DNA from: Candidatus Nitrosacidococcus tergens
Lineage (GTDB): Bacteria; Pseudomonadota; Gammaproteobacteria; Nitrosococcales; Nitrosococcaceae
Assembly (NCBI RefSeq): GCF_902810445.1
Contig: NZ_LR778175.1
Location: 938,501 to 1,002,500 of the forward strand
Length of the DNA: 64,000 nt
Reading direction: 5' to 3'
Numbering within the stretch: the first letter of the stretch is position 1; the number at the start of each line of letters is the position of its first letter. This document shows, one piece after another, positions 34,855 to 43,879 of the stretch. Below the pieces are notes generated by a model, which did not search any database, was not told the origin of the DNA, and worked only from the letters and a program-made list of their open reading frames with translations. Made by a program: the position numbers and the translations under genes.

Positions 34855-36300
34855 ATGAGTTCTTCCCTGTTTAGTTTTGAAAAAGATTTTCGCTCCTGCC
34901 GTATTATATGTACCCTTGGTCCTGCCAGTTACTCAGAAACAGTGATTGAAAAAATGATTCTTTCTGGTATGAATGTAGCTCGGCTTAATTTTTCTCATGG
35001 TACCTATGAAGATCATAAAAAAACAGCAGAAATTATTCGAAAAGTATCTCAAAATTTAGGAAGACCTGTAGCCATTTTACAAGATCTCCAAGGTCATAAA
35101 ATTCGTGTAGGTCATGTGCAAAACCAAGAATATATTCCTCTCACAAAAGGACAAACAATTTATTTAGGTCATGGAGAAACAGTCTCAGATCAGTGTATTG
35201 GGATTGACTATAAAGGAATTGCTCGACAAGTCTCTACCGGTGAATCCATTTACTTAGATGATGGTGCCATTGAGCTTAAAGTACTAAGCATAGATGGGGA
35301 AGATATTACCTGCCAAGTAAGCCTTGGTGGAAATCTTAAAAGTAGAAAAGGAGTGGTTTTTCCTGATACTCATTTGGATTTTCCATTGATAGATGAAAAA
35401 GATAATGCGGATGCTCAATTTGGAGTCAGCCTTAATGTAGATATGATTGCCATGTCTTTTGTCCGATCTGATGTAGAAATCGTGGAAATGCGAAAACGAT
35501 TAGCTACATGGGGGAAGCAAGATGCGTTCATTGTGGCAAAAATTGAAGATCGAGAAGGATTAGAAAATTTAGATAAAATTTTAAAAGTAGTCGATGGGAT
35601 TCTGATTGCTCGTGGTGATTTAGGCGTGATGCTGCCTCGAGAAAAAATCCCTGGTATTCAGAAGAGAATAATTCAGCAAGTAAATGCTGCTGGCGTTCCA
35701 GTCATTACTGCTACTCAAATGCTGGAGAGTATGACCTATAATAATAAGCCTACTCGAGCCGAAGTCACTGATGTCCATGATGCGGTAATAAGTGGATCAG
35801 ATGCGGTGATGCTTTCCGGGGAAACAGCAGCAGGATCTTATCCTGTTTATGCGGTGCAAGAAATGGATCGGATTGTGCGAGAAGCAGAAAAAGAGCTCCA
35901 TAGCACAAAAAAAGAAATTCCTATTTATGAACAACAAACCACCCGTGATAAGGTAGCCGCTTCTGTAGTGAATTTAGCTTATAACACGGGAGCTCGTTGT
36001 ATTCTTGTATTTTCCGCTACAGGTAAGACTATCCAATCTTTAGCGGCAGTAAGAAGCCGTACCCCAGTATATGGAGTGGTAGCTGAAGAGCAACTGTTGC
36101 GCAGATTAATACTTTACCGAGGCCATTCAATGATTGCAATTCCTGAAGAAAAACAATTAGAGAATTTAATTGCTCCTACTTTTCAGCAATTAAAAGAAAA
36201 AGAAATTATCCAGCCTGGTGATTCAGTGGTAGTGGTAGCAAGGCAGGAAAAAGCAGGAATGCAAGAATCCTATTTAATTAAGCTTCATGTTTTAGGGTAA
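34855..36300 (+). CDS. pyk: Pyruvate kinase
   Basis: A 481-residue glycolytic enzyme transferring phosphate from PEP to ADP. N-terminal CTLGPASYSETVIEKMI and ARLNFSHGTYEDH; B-domain between about 80 and 175; catalytic motif IVAKIEDREGLENLDKIL with the active Lys; metal-binding IARGDLGVMLP; MLSGETAAGSYPV; and a C-terminal regulatory domain. Full length. Ribosome-binding site GAGGTG precedes the ATG. A strong terminator follows 8 bases after the stop, so it is a transcript end. Confidence 0.97.
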   Translation: MSSSLFSFEKDFRSCRIICTLGPASYSETVIEKMILSGMNVARLNFSHGTYEDHKKTAEIIRKVSQNLGRPVAILQDLQGHKIRVGHVQNQEYIPLTKGQTIYLGHGETVSDQCIGIDYKGIARQVSTGESIYLDDGAIELKVLSIDGEDITCQVSLGGNLKSRKGVVFPDTHLDFPLIDEKDNADAQFGVSLNVDMIAMSFVRSDVEIVEMRKRLATWGKQDAFIVAKIEDREGLENLDKILKVVDGILIARGDLGVMLPREKIPGIQKRIIQQVNAAGVPVITATQMLESMTYNNKPTRAEVTDVHDAVISGSDAVMLSGETAAGSYPVYAVQEMDRIVREAEKELHSTKKEIPIYEQQTTRDKVAASVVNLAYNTGARCILVFSATGKTIQSLAAVRSRTPVYGVVAEEQLLRRLILYRGHSMIAIPEEKQLENLIAPTFQQLKEKEIIQPGDSVVVVARQEKAGMQESYLIKLHVLG

Positions 36301-36307
36301 TTACTAC

Positions 36308-36346
36308 AATACAAAGTAGCTATAGCCGAGCTACTTTGTATTTTTT
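36308..36346 (+). terminator. Rho-independent terminator of pyk
   Basis: Perfect 14-bp stem (36308-36321 with 36329-36342, AATACAAAGTAGCT), 7-nt loop, then a T-run. It ends the pyk transcript and, being A-flanked on the left, may also serve the convergent redoxin gene. Confidence 0.9.
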
Positions 36347-36361
36347 CATTACAAAAATAAC

Positions 36362-36937
36362 TTAATAACTGGGCGCATTTCCAGGTTTCCATTTAATGTT
36401 ACAACCTACACTGGGTAGTTGCTCGCCAGCTACTACTTGTCCTTTTAAAGTTGCCTCCACTGCTGTTTTAAGATCTTTACCAGTGACAGGGACACTATTT
36501 CCGGGGCGACTATCATCAAATTGACCTCGATAAACTAGCTTGCGATCCTTATCAAATAAAAATAAATCCGGAGTACAGGCAGCCCTATAAGCTTGAGCCA
36601 CTTTTTGAGATTCATCGTATAGATAAGGAAAATCATAGCCTTGTATTTTAATTTCCTCTATCATTTTTTCAGGGCTATCATCTGGATGGTTTTCCACATC
36701 ATTGGCATTAATCCCTACAGTAGCTAACCCTTTTGCCCGATAATTATGAATAAATAACCCAAGCTCTTTGCCAATATGTTTTACATAAGGGCAATGATTA
36801 CACATAAAAATCACTAATAAAGCAGCATAATCTTTAAAATCTGTAAGGGAAACTAAATTCCCTGTTTTAGGCTCCAATAATTCAAAATCAGGGGCTTGAG
36901 TGCCTAGTGCAAGCATTGTAGATTCAGTGCGAACCAT
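36362..36937 (-). CDS. Thioredoxin-fold redoxin (AhpC/TSA-like) protein
   Basis: A 191-residue cytosolic protein of the redoxin group. The N-terminal APDFELLEPKTGN block and the active site FMCNHCPYVKHI (C-N-H-C, around residue 45-50) are typical of a widespread 'thioredoxin family' group related to AhpC/TSA. Later blocks: TVGINANDVENHPDDSPEKM, ACTPDLFLFD and YRGQFDDSRPGN. No signal peptide. Last gene of a minus-strand unit after two DNA-repair genes and a small protein; spacing 8 bases. Substrate unknown. Confidence 0.9.
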   Translation of the reverse strand: MVRTESTMLALGTQAPDFELLEPKTGNLVSLTDFKDYAALLVIFMCNHCPYVKHIGKELGLFIHNYRAKGLATVGINANDVENHPDDSPEKMIEEIKIQGYDFPYLYDESQKVAQAYRAACTPDLFLFDKDRKLVYRGQFDDSRPGNSVPVTGKDLKTAVEATLKGQVVAGEQLPSVGCNIKWKPGNAPSY

Positions 36938-36945
36938 AATTTCTC

Positions 36946-37149
36946 CTATTGTTCCACTTTTTTTATTATCAGGTTAGGATTATCACGATTTTGATAATAA
37001 GGAAGGTGAAATCGCATTTCTTCAAAGGCTTTATCCCTATCTTCTATAGTATAGTACCAATGGTAGGAATCCCAATTCTCTCCCAATAAATGAGCAGCAC
37101 GCATAGTGCTATTTGAAGGTAATGTAATATATATGCCGTATTTTTTCAT
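36946..37149 (-). CDS. Conserved-looking small hypothetical protein
   Basis: A 67-residue soluble protein without recognised domain. It opens MKKYGIYITLPSNSTMRAAH and has an aromatic block WDSYHWYYTIEDRDKAFEEM, ending in a short basic strand. The composition (balanced charge, several Trp/Tyr) and the tight spacing between the AddA-like gene (11 bases) and the redoxin gene (8 bases) indicate a genuine gene. I do not recognise its family, and no function is proposed. Confidence 0.7.
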   Translation of the reverse strand: MKKYGIYITLPSNSTMRAAHLLGENWDSYHWYYTIEDRDKAFEEMRFHLPYYQNRDNPNLIIKKVEQ

Positions 37150-37160
37150 TTTATCTCTAA

Positions 37161-40100
37161 CTATTTATTATTTTGCCAACACCACTGTCGCCAACCAGAA
37201 AGAGCAGGATAATATAGTCCTAAATATATCTGCCGATGAAGCTCTTTTCTTGCCATCAGCCTAGCATAATGCTCTAGTTGTGAACGATAGCGTTCTTGCT
37301 CATGATCTAAAAATTCATCTAGATTTCCTCCATCATGAGTACTAGTTTTATAGTCAATAATCCAACGATAGCCTTTTTCATCAATAAAAGTTCGATCAAT
37401 AATAATCCGAACTGGATCTTGATCTACAATACCACTTAAAGGATATTCATTATGGGCTTGTTGGTGCCTAGATGATAAAATCCATTTTCCTTTTGAATTA
37501 TCCTCAAAAATCCGAGTAAATATATTTTGGATTTTTCGCAAAGAATCATCAAGCTGTTTTTGATCCACTAACCCTTGTTTAAGTAAGGCTTGCCTAAAAT
37601 TGGGCTCTAATTGGGAGATTTTCTGTAGATCCCAACACTCAATACCATCTTGAGCAATGATTTGTAAATAGCGGTGGACTACAATACCAATACAACGTGC
37701 CCAATTTCCAGCCCAATCGAAAACGGGACTTTCCGAATTACTATTGATAAATTCTATTTCATTTTTGTAGATAACATCTATATCAGCAGATAAGTCAGGT
37801 GGTTGCCAGTGGGAATCTAATTTATATAAATGAGAATCTGCTGTATTTTCTCTTTTTTCTTCTGCAATACTTATTAAAGTATCATGTTCTATCTCAGCTA
37901 TTTTTGTTTCAAACTGTTCTTTAATGAGCGGCCATAGGATAGATAATAATGATTCTTTTTGAGGATCCTCAATCTTTGCCTCTTCTGGATCATAATTTGT
38001 ATGTCCTAATAAATGAAGGCTCTTTTTAGCCCGAGTAGCCCCTACATAAAGTAGCCGCTGTTTTTCTAAATTCTCTTTTTCTCTTTTAATTTCTTTAATG
38101 TATTTATAGGTAGGATGATCCTCTCCCCCAGCTTCTTTTATAGGAGCTAGAATTAGTTGATTCTTATCTATATGTTCATCGATATGATTATTAGCTGAGT
38201 ACTCTGCCCACATAAGCAGTTTAGGGCTGCTTGCTCTTCCAGAATAACCAAGTCCTGGCATAATCACCGTATCAAATTCTAGCCCCTTAGATTTATGAAT
38301 CGTCATGATTTGTAGCTCACCACTACTATTCGGGGGGGCATAGAGTTCCTGGATATGGTTTTCTAGATCTTGAAAATCAAAGATATTGCCATCTTGAGTA
38401 TAAGCTTCTAAAAAATCCAAATAGATTTTTGCCGACTCCAGTTTGATTTCTTCCGTTATGCAAGCTGGACCGCCTAGGGTAAGCCATGTACTTTCCACTA
38501 ACTGCCTTGGAGAACGATATCGTCTTAGCTTAAAAGCAGCAGTAAATACTTGCTTTATTTTAGCCAGTTGTTGCCTGCCTTCTTGGCTTAGTGTTTGCTT
38601 GTTCTGCTGGATACACTCCCAGATTGTTTTTTCCGGTGTTACATGTACTAATTGATACAAATCATTTAAAGTTAAGCCACACCAAGGTGCTCGTAGTATG
38701 GAAAACCAGCTAATTCGATCTGCAGGATGAAATAATGCCTTAGTTAAGGAGAGTAAATCTCGCACCACTTCCTCATCTTTTAGTAAATCAATCTCTACTG
38801 CTTGAAAAGATAAATTTTCCTTTTTAAGACAAGAAATAACCTCTCTTAAATGGGATCGGCTACTTACTAAAATTGCAATAGTATCTTTAGGATTTTGTGC
38901 CTTTGTTTGTTGTATCAGCTCAATAATTTTAATGGCTTCTTGTGTTCTATTTTTTTCAAAACAAGGATGGATCTGTACTCCAGTAGCTTGTTGATCAAAT
39001 GAATGAAATGGTTTAGAGGGGCTATAAGGGACTGCTCCTAGTGAAATATTTTCTTGTGTTGGAAAAATTTGGGAAAATCCATGATTTACCCAGTCTACAA
39101 TAGACTGCTGAGATCTAAAGTTCACTTCTAATTTTAAAGACGTGAGGGCAATATTACCTATACCATAGTGCCAAGTACGCAAAAAAAGACCTACATTTGC
39201 TTCTCTAAACAAGTAAATAGACTGCATGGGATCTCCTACAATAAATAGGGTACGTCCATCTTCTCGTTCCCAGCCATGAGTAAGTTTTTCCAGCAGAAGA
39301 TACTGACTTAAGTTGGTATCTTGGAATTCATCCACCAGTAAGTGGCTAATTTTATGATCTAAAACCAAAGCAAGATCAGTGGGAGTTTTATTTGCTTCCT
39401 CCAAAGCTTGAGAGGCTCTTTGAGAAATTTCAGTAAAATCTACTGCTCCTTGAACTTGGAATACTAATTGAAGTTGAGCAACCGCAAGTAGCAAGATTTC
39501 AGAGAGTACTTGAATAATTTCCCATTGATCATCTTCGTAACGGCTGGTAGGTAAACTCCGTAGTTGGTGTAATTGTTTCTGCAACTGCTCACTGGCTTCC
39601 AGTGATTGGATTTCATTAAGGAGATTCATAAAAGATGTTTTTTCATCCTTATATTCTGGCGGAAAACCAATGGTTTTATTAATACTCTTACGCCACTGTC
39701 CTTTCTCAATAAGTAATAGCTCAGCAAGCCCCTGCCAATAGGGTAAAGAGGCGGCATCTATATTTAAAGGCGGAGTAAAATTTTGAAAAGCTCGAATTAG
39801 AGAGTCTTGTTTCTCAATACGGTGACTTGCAAAATAAGCTAATTCTAATAATTTTGTAAGGACTTCTTTTGAAAAATAAGCGTGCACTTGAACTAAGGCT
39901 TTTGAGATGATAGCTTGTAGCATTTTTTCCAAAATATCCCTATTAAGCTGTTCACCTACAAAATGCCTTAGCCATTGATCTCGATGTTCGAGCATCTCTA
40001 CCAGTAATTCTTCAATATTACCCCAGCGATTATTTAAATGATGTAATAAGCGTACGATTTTCGCCGACTGTTGATCATTTCCATGCTCGAGAAGCATTAA

Positions 40101-40574
40101 GGTGTGATGTGCTGCTTGCTGGTAAAGGGGTTCTGCCTTGTCTATCGTTTTAGGTTGAGCACCAAAACAAGACAACCAAGGCATTTGTTGGGTGAGTCCT
40201 GCACAAAGAGAATCAATGGTTTGAATTCGAAGCTGGTTAGGATACTGGAGTAAATCCCAGCCTTGCTTTTTATCATGGATAAGTACTGTTTTTGCCAATG
40301 CCCATGTGGTTTTTTTAGGTTCTGTTATAGGTTGATTATCTTCTACCATCATCAGTGCTTCAATGATTCGAGTCTGCATTTCTGTTGCGGCTTTACGAGT
40401 AAAGGTAATAGCGATAATCTCCTCAGGAGAATCTACCCGAGCTAGTAAATTTAAATACCGTTGCGTAAGCAATTCTGTTTTTCCAGAGCCTGCCGGGGCC
40501 TGAATAATAAAAGATTGGCTAGGATCTAAGGCTTGTTTACGAATCTTACTATCTGAAACATTTTGAGCTATCAT
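37161..40574 (-). CDS. UvrD-family helicase-nuclease, AddA/RecB-like
   Basis: A 1137-residue DNA repair protein. Superfamily 1 helicase motifs: Walker A APAGSGKTELLTQRYL near residue 27, motif Ia AITFTRKAATEMQTRI, Walker B LLVDEFQDTNLSQY, motif III DPMQSIYLFREA, motif V IMTIHKSKGLEFDTVIMPG and motif VI LLYVGATRAKKSLH. The C-terminal third carries a RecB-type nuclease with IIDRTFIDEKGYRWIIDYKT (Asp...DYK). The family processes double-strand breaks for RecA. It lies three bases after a second helicase-like/nuclease gene, the AddB partner, and ahead of a small protein and a redoxin. It is AddA-like; RecBCD is not seen in the window. Confidence 0.9.
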   Translation of the reverse strand: MIAQNVSDSKIRKQALDPSQSFIIQAPAGSGKTELLTQRYLNLLARVDSPEEIIAITFTRKAATEMQTRIIEALMMVEDNQPITEPKKTTWALAKTVLIHDKKQGWDLLQYPNQLRIQTIDSLCAGLTQQMPWLSCFGAQPKTIDKAEPLYQQAAHHTLMLLEHGNDQQSAKIVRLLHHLNNRWGNIEELLVEMLEHRDQWLRHFVGEQLNRDILEKMLQAIISKALVQVHAYFSKEVLTKLLELAYFASHRIEKQDSLIRAFQNFTPPLNIDAASLPYWQGLAELLLIEKGQWRKSINKTIGFPPEYKDEKTSFMNLLNEIQSLEASEQLQKQLHQLRSLPTSRYEDDQWEIIQVLSEILLLAVAQLQLVFQVQGAVDFTEISQRASQALEEANKTPTDLALVLDHKISHLLVDEFQDTNLSQYLLLEKLTHGWEREDGRTLFIVGDPMQSIYLFREANVGLFLRTWHYGIGNIALTSLKLEVNFRSQQSIVDWVNHGFSQIFPTQENISLGAVPYSPSKPFHSFDQQATGVQIHPCFEKNRTQEAIKIIELIQQTKAQNPKDTIAILVSSRSHLREVISCLKKENLSFQAVEIDLLKDEEVVRDLLSLTKALFHPADRISWFSILRAPWCGLTLNDLYQLVHVTPEKTIWECIQQNKQTLSQEGRQQLAKIKQVFTAAFKLRRYRSPRQLVESTWLTLGGPACITEEIKLESAKIYLDFLEAYTQDGNIFDFQDLENHIQELYAPPNSSGELQIMTIHKSKGLEFDTVIMPGLGYSGRASSPKLLMWAEYSANNHIDEHIDKNQLILAPIKEAGGEDHPTYKYIKEIKREKENLEKQRLLYVGATRAKKSLHLLGHTNYDPEEAKIEDPQKESLLSILWPLIKEQFETKIAEIEHDTLISIAEEKRENTADSHLYKLDSHWQPPDLSADIDVIYKNEIEFINSNSESPVFDWAGNWARCIGIVVHRYLQIIAQDGIECWDLQKISQLEPNFRQALLKQGLVDQKQLDDSLRKIQNIFTRIFEDNSKGKWILSSRHQQAHNEYPLSGIVDQDPVRIIIDRTFIDEKGYRWIIDYKTSTHDGGNLDEFLDHEQERYRSQLEHYARLMARKELHRQIYLGLYYPALSGWRQWCWQNNK

Positions 40575-40577
40575 AAA

Positions 40578-43259
40578 TTATTTTCTTTTGACACGACAAA
40601 AACTCGATAGGAAACAATAGCGACAGGTATCCTGGTTTTTTGGCTCTACCCTACTGTCGCCTTGTTTTATCTTATCGGTGAGCGTTTCTAAGTTTTGTTG
40701 CCAATAGGTTAATAATTCCTCCCAGGTTTCTAAGCCATTTTCTTTTACTTCTTTAAGATCAAAAAAATATTTAACCTCTTTAAAAAAAGGAGTATCTGAA
40801 ATTACTTCTTGTTCTGCAGTAGCGCCTAAATATTTCATTTCGTTGGGGCGAATTTGGGCAAATAAAAGTGCACTAATCAATTCTTTATGAGCAAGGGCAT
40901 ATAAGGGAAGTTGAGGCTCTTCTGGATGATCTCCAAACCAATGTTTTACTTTAGGTTCACCTGTTTTATAGTCCACAATCGCAAATAAGCTATTATCCAA
41001 TTCATCCATCCGATCGACTCGAATATTAAAATCTAGACCATTAAAATGAAATTTTTCCTCACCTTCAAGTTCAATAATTCTAAACGGAGAGCGTGCTTTA
41101 TCTTTTTCTAACCAGGCAAGGGTAAGTTGTACTAAACGATTTTGTTCAACATAGCTAAATTTTTCAGTAAATACCTGTGAAGTTTGTTTTTTCTGCTGCT
41201 CAATAGCTTCTCTTACTGCTAGAGCTACCTTGTCTTGTAACTCTTTTTCTGTATAGCCTATAAGGGTGGCATGATCTTGGGTATCTTGCCAAAAAATATG
41301 TAGTACTCTATGAATAAGATTTCCTTGCTCCATAGCAGAGAGTCCAGAACAAGGATTTTCAATAGCTCGAGCATTTAAACGATAGGTAGCAAAAGCTTGA
41401 AATGGGCATAGAGCTTGGGATTTTAAGAAACTTGTGCCTCCTTTTATTGAAGATTGAATTAGAGGAACACTCTTATCGGAGTACTTAATTAAATTGGGTC
41501 GTTCCAACCAAACATGATAAGTATAATTGATAGGTGATCTTAGATTTAAGTCTACTTTAGAAGTTTTTGGCAAATGAGTAATTAAGGGACTAGGCCTTAG
41601 TTTTTGATCTTCGTGCTGCTGAGGATAACTTACAATTACTTCGGGGGAAATGTGCAATAACCGCTGGGTAATTCTGCGCGTAAATTCCAGCTCTCTTCTT
41701 GCAGAGCTATGGGGTAGTTTTTTATTCCGCTGTAATAAAATAGGGATCAGTGGATTAGGATTAGATACTTGTGGCCATACTCTATCGTGAAGTCCTAAGA
41801 TCCAACAAGCATCAAAACGAGTTTCTACAGCTTCCAGAACTCCTAGAATTTGAATAGGCACATTTCGCTCTGTTTTAGGTTGAAATGATTTTTCTGAAAG
41901 TAAATTTCTAAGTATTTGAATACTTTGCTTTAAATTTATATTCCTATGAATAAGCTCTAAGCTAGCAAAAGATTCTAGGGCTTCATGCCATGAATTTAAT
42001 AATTGACGCTCCTCACTATTTAGAGGTTGCCCTTCTAGCCAACCAAAAGACTTAAGCCACTGAATAAAAGTGTGTACCCATTGACTTGGGGGTTGTTCAG
42101 AAGGTTGTTTTACTATTGCATGTTTAAAATTCCTTAGTTTTTTAGATAATAGAGGAGATTGAGCGTGGCTTAATGCAAGGGCTTGATCCAAGTTAATATC
42201 TGTCTCTCGATTTGTTCGTAACTTAGCATCTAACAAAGCCCGACTAGAATACTCTTGATCTGCTCCTATCAGAAATGGAGAAAGGAGCAGTTTTGTCATT
42301 TCTGCTACAGATAAACTTTTATCACTTGCTAGCTTAAGAATGAGTAATGCTGTTTGGATGATAGGATAGGCAATTAAAGTAGGCGCCAAAGAGATATTGT
42401 AAGCTCGATTATTACTAGGTTTTTCCCATAAAGAAAATGTAGATTTTGGGTGGAGTACTTGATCAAAAACTTTTATTACTTTAGGGCGTAAGGTATTTAA
42501 CTCAGGAGTTATAATTCCAACCCGTTTGGTTAGATCAACTTCTAGCTGTTTTTTCGCCCAGCTTGCAGCTAGGGTCAGTTCTTCAGTAGGATCTGTTACT
42601 GGAAGAAGCTGTTGTACTGTTTTATATTCAGCCTCATGATGAAATTCTTCAATCGTTACGCCATGATTTTGTAAGGCAATAAAAAACTCCTGTTGTTGAG
42701 GAGTATATTCATCAAACCCTACAAAAGTGATTTTTTTAGGCAGTGTTATTTTATTCGTGGCAAATAGAGTCTTAACGCTATCTGGTAGTCTTGCAGAATC
42801 CAGCCAATTATGTTTTTCACAATAGCATTTAAATGATTCTGACCATTCTTGAAAAGCTTTACTTTCCTCCGTATCGTAGTGAGATAAAGGATTAATAGAT
42901 AATCGCCACCCATGCCAAAGCTGCCATGCAGATTGTGCCACTTTAGCAGTGGCTGAAACTCGAAGTAACTCTTGGTAGTATTTAGATTCCTTAATAATTT
43001 GTTCCCATAGGCTTTGCTCTTGTACGTTATTGAGTAGAATAGGGGTTAGCCCTAGTAATGCAGCTTGATTGTAACAAGACTGAAGCCAAGAAAACCAAGG
43101 CATAATCTGAGGTGTTTCCCAAACATAATTTCCTTTTTCTTCCTGTGTTTTTCCATAACGATGATTAAATTCTCGAGCAAGTCGATTATTTACGGTAATC
43201 AGGGTTGCACCTGATTCTAAAGCAGAAAAAAGCTGAAAAAGGTGGGTAATCTGGTTCAT
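40578..43259 (-). CDS. PD-(D/E)XK nuclease, AddB-like DNA repair protein
   Basis: An 893-residue partner of the AddA-like protein. The N-terminal part resembles inactive helicase domains; the sequence ends with a RecB-type nuclease, IRVDRMDELDNSLFAIVDYKTG near residue 745-765, containing the D...DYK catalytic set. An iron-sulphur staple is visible: a Cys in QALCPFQAF (about 615) and three in CRYCFLSSFCRVK at the end, as in AddB. It corresponds to the 'probable DNA repair protein' group (TIGR03623) of beta- and gammaproteobacteria. The stop lies three bases before the AddA-like start, so the two form a heterodimer by inference. Confidence 0.88.
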   Translation of the reverse strand: MNQITHLFQLFSALESGATLITVNNRLAREFNHRYGKTQEEKGNYVWETPQIMPWFSWLQSCYNQAALLGLTPILLNNVQEQSLWEQIIKESKYYQELLRVSATAKVAQSAWQLWHGWRLSINPLSHYDTEESKAFQEWSESFKCYCEKHNWLDSARLPDSVKTLFATNKITLPKKITFVGFDEYTPQQQEFFIALQNHGVTIEEFHHEAEYKTVQQLLPVTDPTEELTLAASWAKKQLEVDLTKRVGIITPELNTLRPKVIKVFDQVLHPKSTFSLWEKPSNNRAYNISLAPTLIAYPIIQTALLILKLASDKSLSVAEMTKLLLSPFLIGADQEYSSRALLDAKLRTNRETDINLDQALALSHAQSPLLSKKLRNFKHAIVKQPSEQPPSQWVHTFIQWLKSFGWLEGQPLNSEERQLLNSWHEALESFASLELIHRNINLKQSIQILRNLLSEKSFQPKTERNVPIQILGVLEAVETRFDACWILGLHDRVWPQVSNPNPLIPILLQRNKKLPHSSARRELEFTRRITQRLLHISPEVIVSYPQQHEDQKLRPSPLITHLPKTSKVDLNLRSPINYTYHVWLERPNLIKYSDKSVPLIQSSIKGGTSFLKSQALCPFQAFATYRLNARAIENPCSGLSAMEQGNLIHRVLHIFWQDTQDHATLIGYTEKELQDKVALAVREAIEQQKKQTSQVFTEKFSYVEQNRLVQLTLAWLEKDKARSPFRIIELEGEEKFHFNGLDFNIRVDRMDELDNSLFAIVDYKTGEPKVKHWFGDHPEEPQLPLYALAHKELISALLFAQIRPNEMKYLGATAEQEVISDTPFFKEVKYFFDLKEVKENGLETWEELLTYWQQNLETLTDKIKQGDSRVEPKNQDTCRYCFLSSFCRVKRK

Positions 43260-43396
43260 GACTTTTTTGAGTATTTGAAATGGATGTTACAATAAAAATT
43301 GTAATACACACAAATAGTTAATTAAGAGGTAATAATCCTTAGCCTTAAGCCTTAAAGCATGTTCAAATATTTAATTGATTTTATGGGAGGTCGGTC

Positions 43397-43729
43397 ATGA
43401 CAAATCTATTTGCATATAGAACAGTATTTATATTTTTATTTACTCTATCATGGCTATTCCCGCAAATGAGTTATTCAGTAGAACCCATTATGCCTAGAGC
43501 TGATTTACAGCAAGCACAATCTTGGGGCAATCGCCAACCTACCTTTTCAGAACTAGATAAAAATGGAGATAATCTGATTAGCAGAGAAGAGGCAAAACAA
43601 TGGGATTCTCTGAATAAAAATTTTGCTTCAGTAGATCAAGATCAAAACAGTAAAATAGATCAAAGTGAATTTAGTGATTTTGAAACGAAGAAAATAAAAG
43701 AATCTATTAAAGATTTTATAAAAAATTAA
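43397..43729 (+). CDS. Exported EF-hand protein
   Basis: A 110-residue secreted protein with signal peptide (residues 1-27, cleavage near SYS-V). Two EF-hand loops are visible: DKNGDNLISREE (about 54-65) and DQDQNSKIDQSE (about 79-90), each with acidic or amide residues at positions 1, 3, 5, 7 and a Glu at 12. Small periplasmic calcium-binding proteins of this kind are common in proteobacteria; partner unknown. Strong site GGGAGG before the ATG. Divergent from the AddB-like gene; stands alone before tal. Confidence 0.85.
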   Translation: MTNLFAYRTVFIFLFTLSWLFPQMSYSVEPIMPRADLQQAQSWGNRQPTFSELDKNGDNLISREEAKQWDSLNKNFASVDQDQNSKIDQSEFSDFETKKIKESIKDFIKN

Positions 43730-43879
43730 CCTGCTAGTTCTTTTTATTTTAGAGAAGTATTTTTTCTTTTTTTAAGCTATATTAAAAATACTTATTTACC
43801 CCGGTAAGGATGTTATAGATTATTACCCTTACCAAATTCCTATTATTAACTATTCAGACGTACAACAAGGAGAATGATG

